Below, piece after piece: positions 10,551 through 19,010 of a DNA stretch of 41,489 bases; positions within the stretch are counted from its first letter, which is position 1, and each line of letters starts with the position of its first letter. Location: NCBI GenBank assembly GCA_024102915.1, contig JAGFJG010000071.1, positions 1 through 41,489 of the forward strand, written 5' to 3'. The position numbers and the translations under genes are program-made. The notes under the pieces are model-generated. The model was given only the letters and a program-made list of their open reading frames with translations. It did no database searches and was not told the DNA's origin. This DNA comes from Caldilineales bacterium. Lineage in GTDB: Bacteria; Chloroflexota; Anaerolineae; J102.

Positions 10551-12245
10551 TCATGGTTGGTGGATCAACGGCATCCAAATAGATAATGGTTTAGGGGGCG
10601 GCGTAATCGTTGGAGTTTCGGTTGGTGTAACCGTGGGCGAGGGAGTGGACGTCGTCGTAGGCGTGCCAGTTGGGGCCGGTGTGTTGGAAGTATAGCGCTG
10701 GCCAAAGATCTCAAATTCGTCAGCCACTTGGCCATCCATGTCATCCGAGCCGCTCCACAATACCAGGTATTCGCGCTGCTGTGGATTGTAGATGGCGACC
10801 GGTTCGTACGCTGCATAGTCGGTGTCGCCATCCGGCCCCATGTCACTGAGCCGGAAATCGTTGTCGAAAATAGCAGCCCCGGTGGCCGCGTTCAGGCGCT
10901 GCCCGAAGATTTCATCCTCATCCTGCACCAACGGAGACACGTTATCGTCGCCCCACCAGACCACGAGATACTGGTTCAGATCGGGATCATAGGCGACTGC
11001 GGGGGTTTTGGCGCTGAATGCAGGATCGCCCGTGCCGCCCATGTCGCTGATGCGGAAATCATTGGCTCCCACTTCGGCCCCGGTTGCGCCCTGCAAACGT
11101 TGCCCAAAAATCTCAAACTCGCCATCCGCCAGCCCCCCCACATTGTCTTCGCCATTCCACACCACCAGATACTCATTGTTGGCGGCGTTGAAGACCACTT
11201 CAGCGCTCCCCGCGCCGTAGACGGTATTACCTGACCCGCCCATGTCGCTGATACGAAAATCATTGGCTCCTACTTCGGCCCCGGTCGCGGCATTCAGGCG
11301 CTGGCCGAAGATCTCGAACTCGTTCAGAACCATGCCATCATTGTCGTCTTCCGCATTCCACACGACCAGATATTCGTTGCGGATGCTGTTCCAGGCCACG
11401 TCAGGATGCCAGGCGCTGTAATCGCCATTACCCAGCCCGCCCATATCGCTGATGCGGAAGTTGTGCGCGTCCACCTCGGCTGCGGTGGCCCCATCAAGCC
11501 TCTGCCCGAAAACCTCCAGCTCCATATCCGCCATGCCGTCCACATTGTCTTCACCAAACCAGACCACGAAATATTCATTTTCGGTGGGGTTGTAGACCAG
11601 GCCAGGAGGCTTTAGCGCCAAAAACGAGGAAAACGTGTCGATATCTTCCATATCGCTAATACGAAAATCATTGATGCCGATCTCATGGCCTTGGACGTCA
11701 AGACGCTGTCCAAAAACGTCATAATTCGACACATAGCTGGTAGACAGGAACTCGCGCCACCACACCACCAGATATTCATTACTGGCGGAGTTATAGACGA
11801 CGTTTGGGGTTTCGGCGGCATAGACCAGCGTGTTGGCAGGCCGTTGGCTGATCTGAAAACCCTCCGGGCCGACTTTGGCGCCAGTGCTGGCATCGAGGCG
11901 TTGACCGAAAATCTCGAAAATCTCGACCCCCGGCTCCAGATTGGACCCCATCCATACAACCAGATATTCATTGTCCCGCGGGTTATAAGCCACTGCCGGG
12001 GCCTGGGCCGCGTACGCGGGATCGCCGAGACCGCCGAAATTGCTGATGCGGAAATCGTTTGGGCCGATTTCGCCGCCTGTCTGCGAGGGTGACAGATATA
12101 GCGCGTTTCTGACTGTAGCCGGGGTCGGTTGCCACACCGTTTTCGGGCTGATGATCGCCGCCTGCGAATGCGTCCCAGCGACCTGAGACAGCACCGCCAA
12201 CATGATCCATAACCCCACCGCCTGCCGAATCTTTCTGAGGTGCAT
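10551..12245 (-). CDS. Secreted seven-repeat protein with Thr/Pro linker and WMPLI tail
   Basis: The 564-residue protein starts with a signal peptide (MHLRKIRQAVGLWIMLAVLS, probable cut after SQAA). Residues about 55-520 hold seven repeats of roughly 65 residues. Each contains a core like VAYNPxxNEYLVVW followed by an acidic stretch and FGQRLxAATGAEVGANDFRISDMGG. Seven beta-rich units suggest a seven-bladed beta-propeller, but this is inference. A Thr/Pro-rich linker (TPTGTPTTTSTPSPTVTPTE) and the final segment SIWMPLIHQP follow. A GGAGG stands before the ATG, and a perfect TATAAT lies at 12293-12298 on the same strand. It is exported, probably surface-bound; the ligand is unknown. It lies downstream of the transglutaminase gene but has its own promoter. 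Confidence 0.8.
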   Translation of the reverse strand: MHLRKIRQAVGLWIMLAVLSQVAGTHSQAAIISPKTVWQPTPATVRNALYLSPSQTGGEIGPNDFRISNFGGLGDPAYAAQAPAVAYNPRDNEYLVVWMGSNLEPGVEIFEIFGQRLDASTGAKVGPEGFQISQRPANTLVYAAETPNVVYNSASNEYLVVWWREFLSTSYVSNYDVFGQRLDVQGHEIGINDFRISDMEDIDTFSSFLALKPPGLVYNPTENEYFVVWFGEDNVDGMADMELEVFGQRLDGATAAEVDAHNFRISDMGGLGNGDYSAWHPDVAWNSIRNEYLVVWNAEDDNDGMVLNEFEIFGQRLNAATGAEVGANDFRISDMGGSGNTVYGAGSAEVVFNAANNEYLVVWNGEDNVGGLADGEFEIFGQRLQGATGAEVGANDFRISDMGGTGDPAFSAKTPAVAYDPDLNQYLVVWWGDDNVSPLVQDEDEIFGQRLNAATGAAIFDNDFRLSDMGPDGDTDYAAYEPVAIYNPQQREYLVLWSGSDDMDGQVADEFEIFGQRYTSNTPAPTGTPTTTSTPSPTVTPTETPTITPPPKPLSIWMPLIHQP

Positions 12246-12292
12246 GAGATACCTCCGCCAAAATGAGCCACGATAAGCGAATGTCTACCCCA

Positions 12293-12298
12293 ATTATA
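12293..12298 (-). promoter_or_regulatory. TATAAT -10 box for secreted repeat protein
   Basis: On the minus strand a consensus TATAAT lies about 48 bases upstream of the ATG at 12245, giving a leader of about 40 bases that includes GGAGG. No good -35 box is seen at 16-18 bases. Confidence 0.4.
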
Positions 12299-12381
12299 GG
12301 ACAAATGCCGGGGAAATGCAGGCGAAATAGAGAGACAGCTTAACCCATCCGATGCCGGACTCCAGCAGCCCTGACGCTTGC

Positions 12382-13356
12382 TTATTGCTGCTGCGACTGC
12401 GCCGCTATTTGCGCGGCCTTCTCGACCGCTCGCCGCGACCAGGTCGTCACTTTGTGCAACGGTTCGGGCGGGGGCGAATCGCCTGAACGATAAACCTGTA
12501 CCGCCACGCTCAACTCGCTCTCTGCGTCCCCTTTGTAGACCCCGCGTGTCGGTGTGACATCGGCGTAATCGCGCCCGACCGCCACCATGATATGGCGTTC
12601 GCGGGCCAGGGTGTTGTTCGTGGGGTCGAAACCCAGCCAGCCTATACCGGGCAGCCAGGCATCGAGCCAGGCGTGCGTGGCGTCATCGGCGGCGCGGTCG
12701 GCGCTGTTGCGTTGGTGGAAAAGATAGCCGCTGACATAGCGGCAAGGGACGCCCAATGATCGCACCATGGCGATCATGATATGCGTGAAATCCTGGCAGA
12801 CGCCTTTGCGTAGGCTGAGGGCATGATCGATGGGTGAATCTACCTGCGTGGAATCGGGCACATATTCGAAGGCGGCATAGATGGCCGAATTGATCCGGCA
12901 TAGCAAAGCCAGCGGATCGCCGTTGCGCTGCACCTTGATCTCGCGCATGAATCTGGCGAGCAAAGGCGAGGGCCGGGCGAATTCGCTTGGCCCCAGAAAC
13001 TCCCAGAATTGGCCCGATTCCGCCGCTTCGTCCAATTGACGCCAGCCGTCTGGGCCGATTCCATCCGGCAGCGCTGGCAGGGCGTCCATCGCCACCAGGG
13101 TTTCAGCCGAGAGGGTGAGTTCGGTGTGGGCGGTGGGGATATCGAAATGGTGGACGGCGTTGCCCAGATGGTCGATGTAGGTGAATTGGCGGGCGGTCGG
13201 GTCCAATCTTAATCGAAAATCGAGGCATCGCTGGCCGTTGTCGCTGCGCGGGTGCAGGCGCACTTCCATCATGCTTTCGCGCACGGGCGTGCTGTAGCGA
13301 AAGCGGGTGATGTGGCGGACGCGATAGATCGCTGGCGATGGCTCGACGGCTGGCAT
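12382..13356 (-). CDS. Transglutaminase-like cysteine peptidase-fold protein
   Basis: The protein (324 residues) has an N-terminal bacterial transglutaminase-like beta domain (about residues 10-95, YRVRHITRFRYSTPVRESMMEVRLHPR) and a transglutaminase-like core. The catalytic triad is visible: C187 in RKGVCQDFTHIM, H228 in ATHAWLDAW, and D244 in GFDPTNN. Members act as peptidases, amidases or cross-linking enzymes. It is the third gene of a conserved minus-strand trio with the alpha-E protein (eight-base gap) and the circularly permuted ATP-grasp protein. The trio was predicted by comparative genomics to make or process peptide bonds. No signal peptide is present, so it acts in the cytosol. Confidence 0.93.
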   Translation of the reverse strand: MPAVEPSPAIYRVRHITRFRYSTPVRESMMEVRLHPRSDNGQRCLDFRLRLDPTARQFTYIDHLGNAVHHFDIPTAHTELTLSAETLVAMDALPALPDGIGPDGWRQLDEAAESGQFWEFLGPSEFARPSPLLARFMREIKVQRNGDPLALLCRINSAIYAAFEYVPDSTQVDSPIDHALSLRKGVCQDFTHIMIAMVRSLGVPCRYVSGYLFHQRNSADRAADDATHAWLDAWLPGIGWLGFDPTNNTLARERHIMVAVGRDYADVTPTRGVYKGDAESELSVAVQVYRSGDSPPPEPLHKVTTWSRRAVEKAAQIAAQSQQQ

Positions 13357-13364
13357 GATGCGGT

Positions 13365-14330
13365 TCAGGCGATCACAGCCGCTTCGAAATCGTAGGCGAT
13401 GTAAGTGTCGTAAATCGCCCCATGAATAGCCATGCAGCGCGTTCGCACTTCCGAAAGATACTCATGCAGATTGTCGGCCATGACTTCGTCGATGGAGGTG
13501 TAACCCAGCATGGCATGGAGGCGACCGGCCAGACGATCAACCGCCTGCAATGATCCCCGACCGACGACGGCGTGCAGCGCTCGTAATGAAGACTGAATCT
13601 GGTCCGAGCAGAAATGGATGGAATGGGGGAATTCGGGATCAAGCAGCAGGAATTCGGCCACCCGAATCGGCTGCACTTCGGCTGTGTGCACTTTGCTGAA
13701 CGCTTCGAAGGCTGTGCAACTTTTGAGCAAACCGACCCATTCCAGGAAGCCCTCGTTTTCCTGGGTGGCCTGCGTCGATTTTTTGAAGAAGTTGCGATAG
13801 TGCACGTCGAGCAGGGTGGCGGTGGCGACGGCGCGCTCGATATGACGACCCAACTGGATGAAGTGCCAGCCTTCACCGTGGTTCATGGTGCTGTCGGTGA
13901 TGCCCTGGAAGAAGTGCACGCCTTCCTTGACCGAGCGATAGAATTCATAGGGCTGTTGCTGCCAGACACGGTCAAATCGCACTCGCTGCACGCTGAGATA
14001 AAAGCTGTTCAGTTGTTCCCACATTTCGGAACTGAGTTGGCCGCGCACCTGGCGGGCGTTTTCGCGGGCGGCGGCGATGCAGGACAGGATCGAGGAGGAG
14101 CGGTGCATGTTGACCGAAAGTTGCCGGGCGACGGTGTAAGCGTCCAGCTCTTTGTCATACTGCACGACATCGAGGCTGTCGAGCAGACGTTGCCAGCGTG
14201 CGTCTTCATCCTCGGAGTTGTCCTGTTCCAGGGCAAGGTAAAGATTCACGTCGAGCAGGCGGGCGGTGTGTTCAGCCCGCTCCAGATAACGGCTCATCCA
14301 GTAAAGGTTGTCGGCGACTCGGGATAGCAT
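13365..14330 (-). CDS. Alpha-E domain protein (DUF403)
   Basis: This 321-residue helical protein matches the alpha-E family (COG2307). It begins MLSRVADNLYWMSRYLERAEHTARLLDVN, the family's most conserved stretch, and later shows the typical FFQGITDSTMNHGEGWHFIQLGRHIERA. Members are nearly always encoded beside circularly permuted ATP-grasp and transglutaminase genes, as here, and are thought to be helper or catalytic partners of peptide-bond formation; the biochemical role is unproven. The gene sits eight bases before the transglutaminase gene and 44 bases after the ATP-grasp gene; that gap is a seven-base tandem repeat. Confidence 0.93.
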   Translation of the reverse strand: MLSRVADNLYWMSRYLERAEHTARLLDVNLYLALEQDNSEDEDARWQRLLDSLDVVQYDKELDAYTVARQLSVNMHRSSSILSCIAAARENARQVRGQLSSEMWEQLNSFYLSVQRVRFDRVWQQQPYEFYRSVKEGVHFFQGITDSTMNHGEGWHFIQLGRHIERAVATATLLDVHYRNFFKKSTQATQENEGFLEWVGLLKSCTAFEAFSKVHTAEVQPIRVAEFLLLDPEFPHSIHFCSDQIQSSLRALHAVVGRGSLQAVDRLAGRLHAMLGYTSIDEVMADNLHEYLSEVRTRCMAIHGAIYDTYIAYDFEAAVIA

Positions 14331-14333
14331 TTT

Positions 14334-14382
14334 TAGCAGGTAGCAGGTAGCAGGTAGCAGGTAGCAGGTAGCGGTTAGCGGT
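14334..14382. repeat. Heptamer tandem repeat (TAGCAGG)5 (TAGCGGT)2
   Basis: Five perfect copies of TAGCAGG (14334-14368) are followed by two copies of TAGCGGT (14369-14382). The array fills the gap between the ATP-grasp and alpha-E genes; its last units overlap the ATP-grasp stop codon and encode its final residues. Such arrays are prone to length change. Confidence 0.9.
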
Positions 14383-15838
14383 TGAGGACCCAGGTGTCTT
14401 TGCTGCCCCCGCCCTGGGAGGAGTTGACAACCAGCGAGCCTTTTTTCAGGGCCACGCGGGTGAGGCCGCCGGGGACGATTTTGATCTCATCGCCATAGAG
14501 GATGAAGGGGCGGAGGTCGACATGACGCGAATCGAAAGCGCCATCGATAAAGCAGGGGGCGCGGGAAAAAGACAGGGTGGGTTGGGCGATGTAATTGCGG
14601 GGTTCGGCCAGGATGCGCTGGCGGAATTGCTCGCGTTCTTCGGCAGTGCAGTATGGGCCGATCAGCATGCCATAGCCGCCCGATTCGCCCACGGCCTTGA
14701 CCACCAGCTTGTCGAGATTGGCCAGCACATGTTGGCGCTGAGTCTCGTCTTCGCACAGATAGGTCTCGACGTTATTGAGGATGGGTTCCTCGCCCAGATA
14801 ATAACGGATGATGGCGGGCACGAAGGTATAGACGGCTTTGTCGTCGGCTACGCCAGTGCCGATGGCGTTGGCCAGGGTGACGTTGCCGGAGCGATAGGCG
14901 TTGAACAGGCCGGGCGCGCCCAGGATCGAATCAGAGCGAAAGACCACGGGGTCGATGAAATCGTCATCGATGCGGCGATAGATCACATCCACACGGCGCA
15001 GGCCGGCGGTGGTGCGCATATAGACGAAATTGTCGTGCACCAGCAGATCACGGCCCTCCACCAGATCGATGCCCATGAGCCGGGCCAGGAAAGTGTGCTC
15101 GAAATAGGCGGAGTTGTAGACGCCGGGCGTGAGCAAAGCGATGGTGGGGTTAGGGCGGCGGTCGGGGGCGACTGCGCGCAGGGCGGATAGCAAAGTCTGG
15201 CCGTAGTGGTCGATCGAGCGCACGCCGTAGTTGCCGAACATGCGCGGGAACACGCGCTTGATCACCTGGCGGTTGGTCAGCATGTAGGAGACGCCGCTGG
15301 GCACGCGCAGATTATCCTCCAACACCACAAAGCTGCCATCGGCCATGCGGATCAGGTCGGTGCCGGTGACCGAAGTGTAAATGCCATGCGGCACATCGAC
15401 GCCGCGCATCTCGCGGCGATAATGCTTGCACGTGAACACAAGCTCGCGCGGGACGACGCCATCCGCCAGAATTTTGCCGTCGTGATAAATGTCGTGCAGG
15501 AACAGGTTCAGCGCCCGAATGCGCTGCGACAAACCCTCTTCAACCGTCTCCCACTCGCTGCCGGTGATCAGCCTGGGAATCAGGTCGTAGGGGAAGATGC
15601 GCTCTGTTCCTTCATCCTCGCCATAGACGGTGAAGGTGATGCCCTGATTGAGGAAGGAGAGGTCGGCGGCCTGCTGGCGATAGTTCAGTTCGTCGGCAGG
15701 CAATTCCATTAGGCGTTTGACCAGCGCCCGATAATGGCGGCGCGGCTTGCCTTGGGCGTTGAAGAGTTCGTCATACGCATGATCAAGATGATAACTGGCG
15801 AAGCCGGGAGGCAGGTCGGGCGAGGAGGGTGTGGTCAT
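14375..15838 (-). CDS. Circularly permuted ATP-grasp type 2 protein
   Basis: The 487-residue protein belongs to the circularly permuted ATP-grasp family (COG2308, DUF404/407). Recognisable segments are [50 protein letters not shown] (an ATP/metal-binding E-x-N-x-R), and [17 protein letters not shown] (phosphate-binding region), ending in [21 protein letters not shown]-grasp enzymes form amide bonds through acyl phosphates; this family is predicted to make a peptide or peptide tag of unknown nature. It heads a minus-strand operon with the alpha-E and transglutaminase genes. It is divergent from the FAD oxidase gene, with a 259-base region between them. Confidence 0.95.
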   Translation of the reverse strand: MTTPSSPDLPPGFASYHLDHAYDELFNAQGKPRRHYRALVKRLMELPADELNYRQQAADLSFLNQGITFTVYGEDEGTERIFPYDLIPRLITGSEWETVEEGLSQRIRALNLFLHDIYHDGKILADGVVPRELVFTCKHYRREMRGVDVPHGIYTSVTGTDLIRMADGSFVVLEDNLRVPSGVSYMLTNRQVIKRVFPRMFGNYGVRSIDHYGQTLLSALRAVAPDRRPNPTIALLTPGVYNSAYFEHTFLARLMGIDLVEGRDLLVHDNFVYMRTTAGLRRVDVIYRRIDDDFIDPVVFRSDSILGAPGLFNAYRSGNVTLANAIGTGVADDKAVYTFVPAIIRYYLGEEPILNNVETYLCEDETQRQHVLANLDKLVVKAVGESGGYGMLIGPYCTAEEREQFRQRILAEPRNYIAQPTLSFSRAPCFIDGAFDSRHVDLRPFILYGDEIKIVPGGLTRVALKKGSLVVNSSQGGGSKDTWVLNR

Positions 15839-16097
15839 GGCGACATAAGCTGATGGTGGTTAGGATTAGCGTCTCATTATAGTCAGGAATAGTGCGATGC
15901 CGAAACGAAACCGCAGCGGGGAGGGTTTCACGATTGCTGTCATGACCTCCGGAAGTCCGCGTGAATGATCGGCCGTGAAGAGTGTCTCCCGGAGGTGAGT
16001 TACGGCTTCTGCCGCTTGCTCTGACCTTGACCCTGTGACACAATCCCAACATCACATCACTTGACGCCATTGACTCGATTCCAACCCCCATACGCTC

Positions 16098-19010
16098 ATG
16101 ACTGCAATCCTCGAAGCCCTGGCCGCCGACCTGAAAAAACACAGCGCCGCCGAAATCCATATCGACCACGCCACGCGATTGCTTTACAGCACCGACGCAT
16201 CCAGTTACCGGATCATGCCCCTGGCGGTGGTGGCGCCGCGGCATTATGACGATGTGCTGGCGACGGCGGAAGCCTGCATCCAACTGGGCTTGCCCATGCT
16301 GCCGCGCGGGGGCGGCTCCAGCCTGTCGGGACAGACGGTGGGCGAGGCTGTGGTGATCGACTTCAGCAAATATTTGGACGCAGTGGTGAAGGTGGATGCA
16401 CAAAGACGGCGGGTGCTGGTGCAGGCCGGCGCTGTGCTGGATCGCCTCAACCGCCATCTTAAACCCTATGGCCTCATGGTCGGCCCTGACCCGGCCAGCA
16501 GCGCGCGCGCCACCATCGGCGGCATCGTGGGCAATAATGCCACCGGCTCTCATTCGCTTCTCTACGGCATGATGGTCGACCATGTGGTCAGCCTGCGGGC
16601 CGTGCTGGCCGATGGCAAAGAAAGCCGGTTAGGGCCAGTCGTTTGGCCGGAAGTCAAGCGACAAAACCAGGGCCAGGATTTCGTCTCCGCACTTGGGGCG
16701 CAGATAGCCAGCCTGATCGAGACTCATGCCCCCGCCATCGATGACCAGTTCCCGAAATATTGGCGGCGGGCCGGCGGCTACAATCTCGACCGCATTCGCC
16801 ACCAATTGCAGGGCGACAGCTTCAATCTCGCCCCATTGGTGGTGGGCAGCGAGGGCACTTTGGGGATCATCCTCGAAGCCGAGCTCGACCTGGTTCCTAT
16901 CCCCCGCCACAAAGCCCTGGCTGTGTTGCACTATATGTCGTTGGACGCGGCGCTGCGCGAGGTTCCCGCCCTGTTGGAATTGCAACCCGCGGCCATCGAA
17001 CTGATCGATGATGTGTTGATTGGCCTGACCCGCGGCTCGCCGGTGTGGAGCCAGCGGCTGACCTGCATCGAGGGCGATCCAGCGGCGGTGCTGGTTGTGG
17101 AGTTCGCCGGGGATGACGAAAAGTATCTGGCCGACCGCTATCACGCCATCGACCGCTATCACGCCCAGACCACGGCCTGCCATGCGGTGGTCAAGGTGGC
17201 CGATGGGCCGGGCATGGCTAACGTGTGGGAAGTGCGTAAGGCAGGGTTGAATCTGTTGGCCTCGATGCGCGGCGATGCCAAACCCGTGCCCTGCATCGAG
17301 GATGCGGCGGTCCCGCCCGAACAACTGGCCGATTATATCGCTGATTTGACCGCGGTCATGGACGGGCGCGGGGTAGCGTCGGCCATGTACGCGCACGCCT
17401 CGACCGGCTGCATTCACGTTCGTCCCATCCTGAACTTGAAGACGAAAGCCGGGGTGACCGAAATGGTGGAGCTTACACGGGCGGCGGCGGCGCTTTCCAA
17501 GAAATATGGCGGCGTGCTCAGTAGTGAGCACGGCGATGGATTGCTGCGCAGCTTCCTCAACCCGGAGGTCTTCGGCCCTGATGTTTATGATCTCTTCCGC
17601 CAGGTGAAGACCCTGTTCGATCCGGACAACCTCTTCAACCCTGGCAAGATCGTCGACCCCTTGCCCCCGGACGAAAACCTGCGCTATGGCCCCGGCTATC
17701 AACCTATCGACTTGACTGACACCTTTTTCGACTGGTCGGTCGATGGCAGTTATGCCCAGGCGGTGGAGATGTGCAACGGGTCGGGCGTATGTCGCAAGCT
17801 GGATGTGGGGGCGATGTGCCCATCGTTTCAAGCTTTGCGGGATGAACGGCACAGCACGCGCGGCCGGGCGAATCTGCTGCGGGCGGCCCTAAACGGCGAA
17901 CTCCCCGACGGCTTGGCTGACCCCGCCCTGGCCGAAGCGCTCGATCTTTGCCTAGCCTGCAAGGCCTGCAAAAGCGAATGCCCGTCCAGTGTGGACATGG
18001 CGAAGCTCAAAGCTGAGGCCCTCGCCCAAAAATATCGAATCGAATCACCGCCTCTGAGCGCCCGCGTATTCGCCAACATCGATCGCATTTCCGCGCTGGC
18101 CGCGCCGCTGGCTCCACTCGCCAACTTCGGCCTGAATTTTGCGCCCACGCGTGCGCTTGCCTCCCGCCTGCTCGATCTGCATCCGGCCCGAACCATGCCG
18201 AAATTCCAGCAAAAAACCTTTTCTCGACAGCTTCGTATAGCAATGAGAAAGCGTTCGGCGTGGGAAAATGCAAGAAAGAGTGTCGATCAGGCTCCATCGG
18301 TCGCACTTTTCCCGGACACATTCACCGAATTTAACGAGCCGGGACAGGGCATGGCGGCGGTGCGCGTGTTGGAAGCTGCGGGCGGGCGGGTGGCGCTGAC
18401 CCCGCGCGTGTGCTGCGGACGCCCAGCCCTTTCCAATGGTTTGGTGACCGACGCCAGAGAGCGAGCGGCGGCGCTCGTGCAGGCGCTTTTGCCCTATCAT
18501 CAGGCAGGAATCCCGGTGATCGGCCTGGAACCAAGTTGCGCACTCACCATCCGTGACGACTATCCCGACCTGTTGCCCGGCCCCGATACCGAGGCCGTCG
18601 CCCAAAATATCTTCCTATTCGACGAATTCCTGGCCGAATTATTGGCGGCTGACCCGCGAGGGCTACCCCTCAAATCCAGCCGCCGCCGCTATCTTTTTCA
18701 TGGGCATTGTTATCAGAAAGCGATCAGTGGTTTGGATGCGTCATTGGCCGTATTGAAGGCAATTCCGGGGGCGCAAGCGCAGGCGATTGATGCAGGTTGT
18801 TGTGGTATGGCCGGCTCATTTGGCTATACGAAAGGTCATTATGACCTCAGTGCCGCCATCGCCAACGACCGTTTGCTGCCTGCGTTGAAGGCAGCGCCCG
18901 ATGCCGTGGTCGTCGCCAATGGCATTTCCTGTCGCCACCAGCTCCGTGATCTGGCCGGGCGGCAGGCGATTCATCTGGCGGAGGCGCTCGCGGAAGTGTT
19001 GGACGAATAA
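16098..19010 (+). CDS. FAD-linked oxidase fused to Fe-S/CCG domain subunit
   Basis: This 970-residue fusion carries a GlcD-like FAD oxidase and a GlpC/GlcF-like iron-sulfur part in one chain, as in the large D-lactate or D-2-hydroxyacid dehydrogenases. The FAD-binding PCMH region (about residues 40-220) shows PRGGGSSLSGQTVG and GGIVGNNATGSHSLLYG. The FAD-oxidase C-terminal domain ends near residue 530. Cysteine clusters follow: C559xxxxxC565 with CP downstream, and C618xxC621xxC624xxxC628P. Two CCG motifs (VCCGRPA near 772 and GCCGMAGSFGY near the end) bind a further cluster. It probably oxidises a 2-hydroxy acid and passes electrons to quinone; the substrate is not fixed. Its stop overlaps the ATG of the NFACT gene by one base. 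Confidence 0.92.
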   Translation: MTAILEALAADLKKHSAAEIHIDHATRLLYSTDASSYRIMPLAVVAPRHYDDVLATAEACIQLGLPMLPRGGGSSLSGQTVGEAVVIDFSKYLDAVVKVDAQRRRVLVQAGAVLDRLNRHLKPYGLMVGPDPASSARATIGGIVGNNATGSHSLLYGMMVDHVVSLRAVLADGKESRLGPVVWPEVKRQNQGQDFVSALGAQIASLIETHAPAIDDQFPKYWRRAGGYNLDRIRHQLQGDSFNLAPLVVGSEGTLGIILEAELDLVPIPRHKALAVLHYMSLDAALREVPALLELQPAAIELIDDVLIGLTRGSPVWSQRLTCIEGDPAAVLVVEFAGDDEKYLADRYHAIDRYHAQTTACHAVVKVADGPGMANVWEVRKAGLNLLASMRGDAKPVPCIEDAAVPPEQLADYIADLTAVMDGRGVASAMYAHASTGCIHVRPILNLKTKAGVTEMVELTRAAAALSKKYGGVLSSEHGDGLLRSFLNPEVFGPDVYDLFRQVKTLFDPDNLFNPGKIVDPLPPDENLRYGPGYQPIDLTDTFFDWSVDGSYAQAVEMCNGSGVCRKLDVGAMCPSFQALRDERHSTRGRANLLRAALNGELPDGLADPALAEALDLCLACKACKSECPSSVDMAKLKAEALAQKYRIESPPLSARVFANIDRISALAAPLAPLANFGLNFAPTRALASRLLDLHPARTMPKFQQKTFSRQLRIAMRKRSAWENARKSVDQAPSVALFPDTFTEFNEPGQGMAAVRVLEAAGGRVALTPRVCCGRPALSNGLVTDARERAAALVQALLPYHQAGIPVIGLEPSCALTIRDDYPDLLPGPDTEAVAQNIFLFDEFLAELLAADPRGLPLKSSRRRYLFHGHCYQKAISGLDASLAVLKAIPGAQAQAIDAGCCGMAGSFGYTKGHYDLSAAIANDRLLPALKAAPDAVVVANGISCRHQLRDLAGRQAIHLAEALAEVLDE

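Noticed and set aside
14334..14382. Short direct repeats as a CRISPR array
   Set aside because: The units are seven bases with no spacers, and there are no cas genes.
16027..16044. TTGACC followed by CACAAT as a promoter for the FAD oxidase gene
   Set aside because: The boxes are only a few bases apart, far from the 16-18 base spacing needed.
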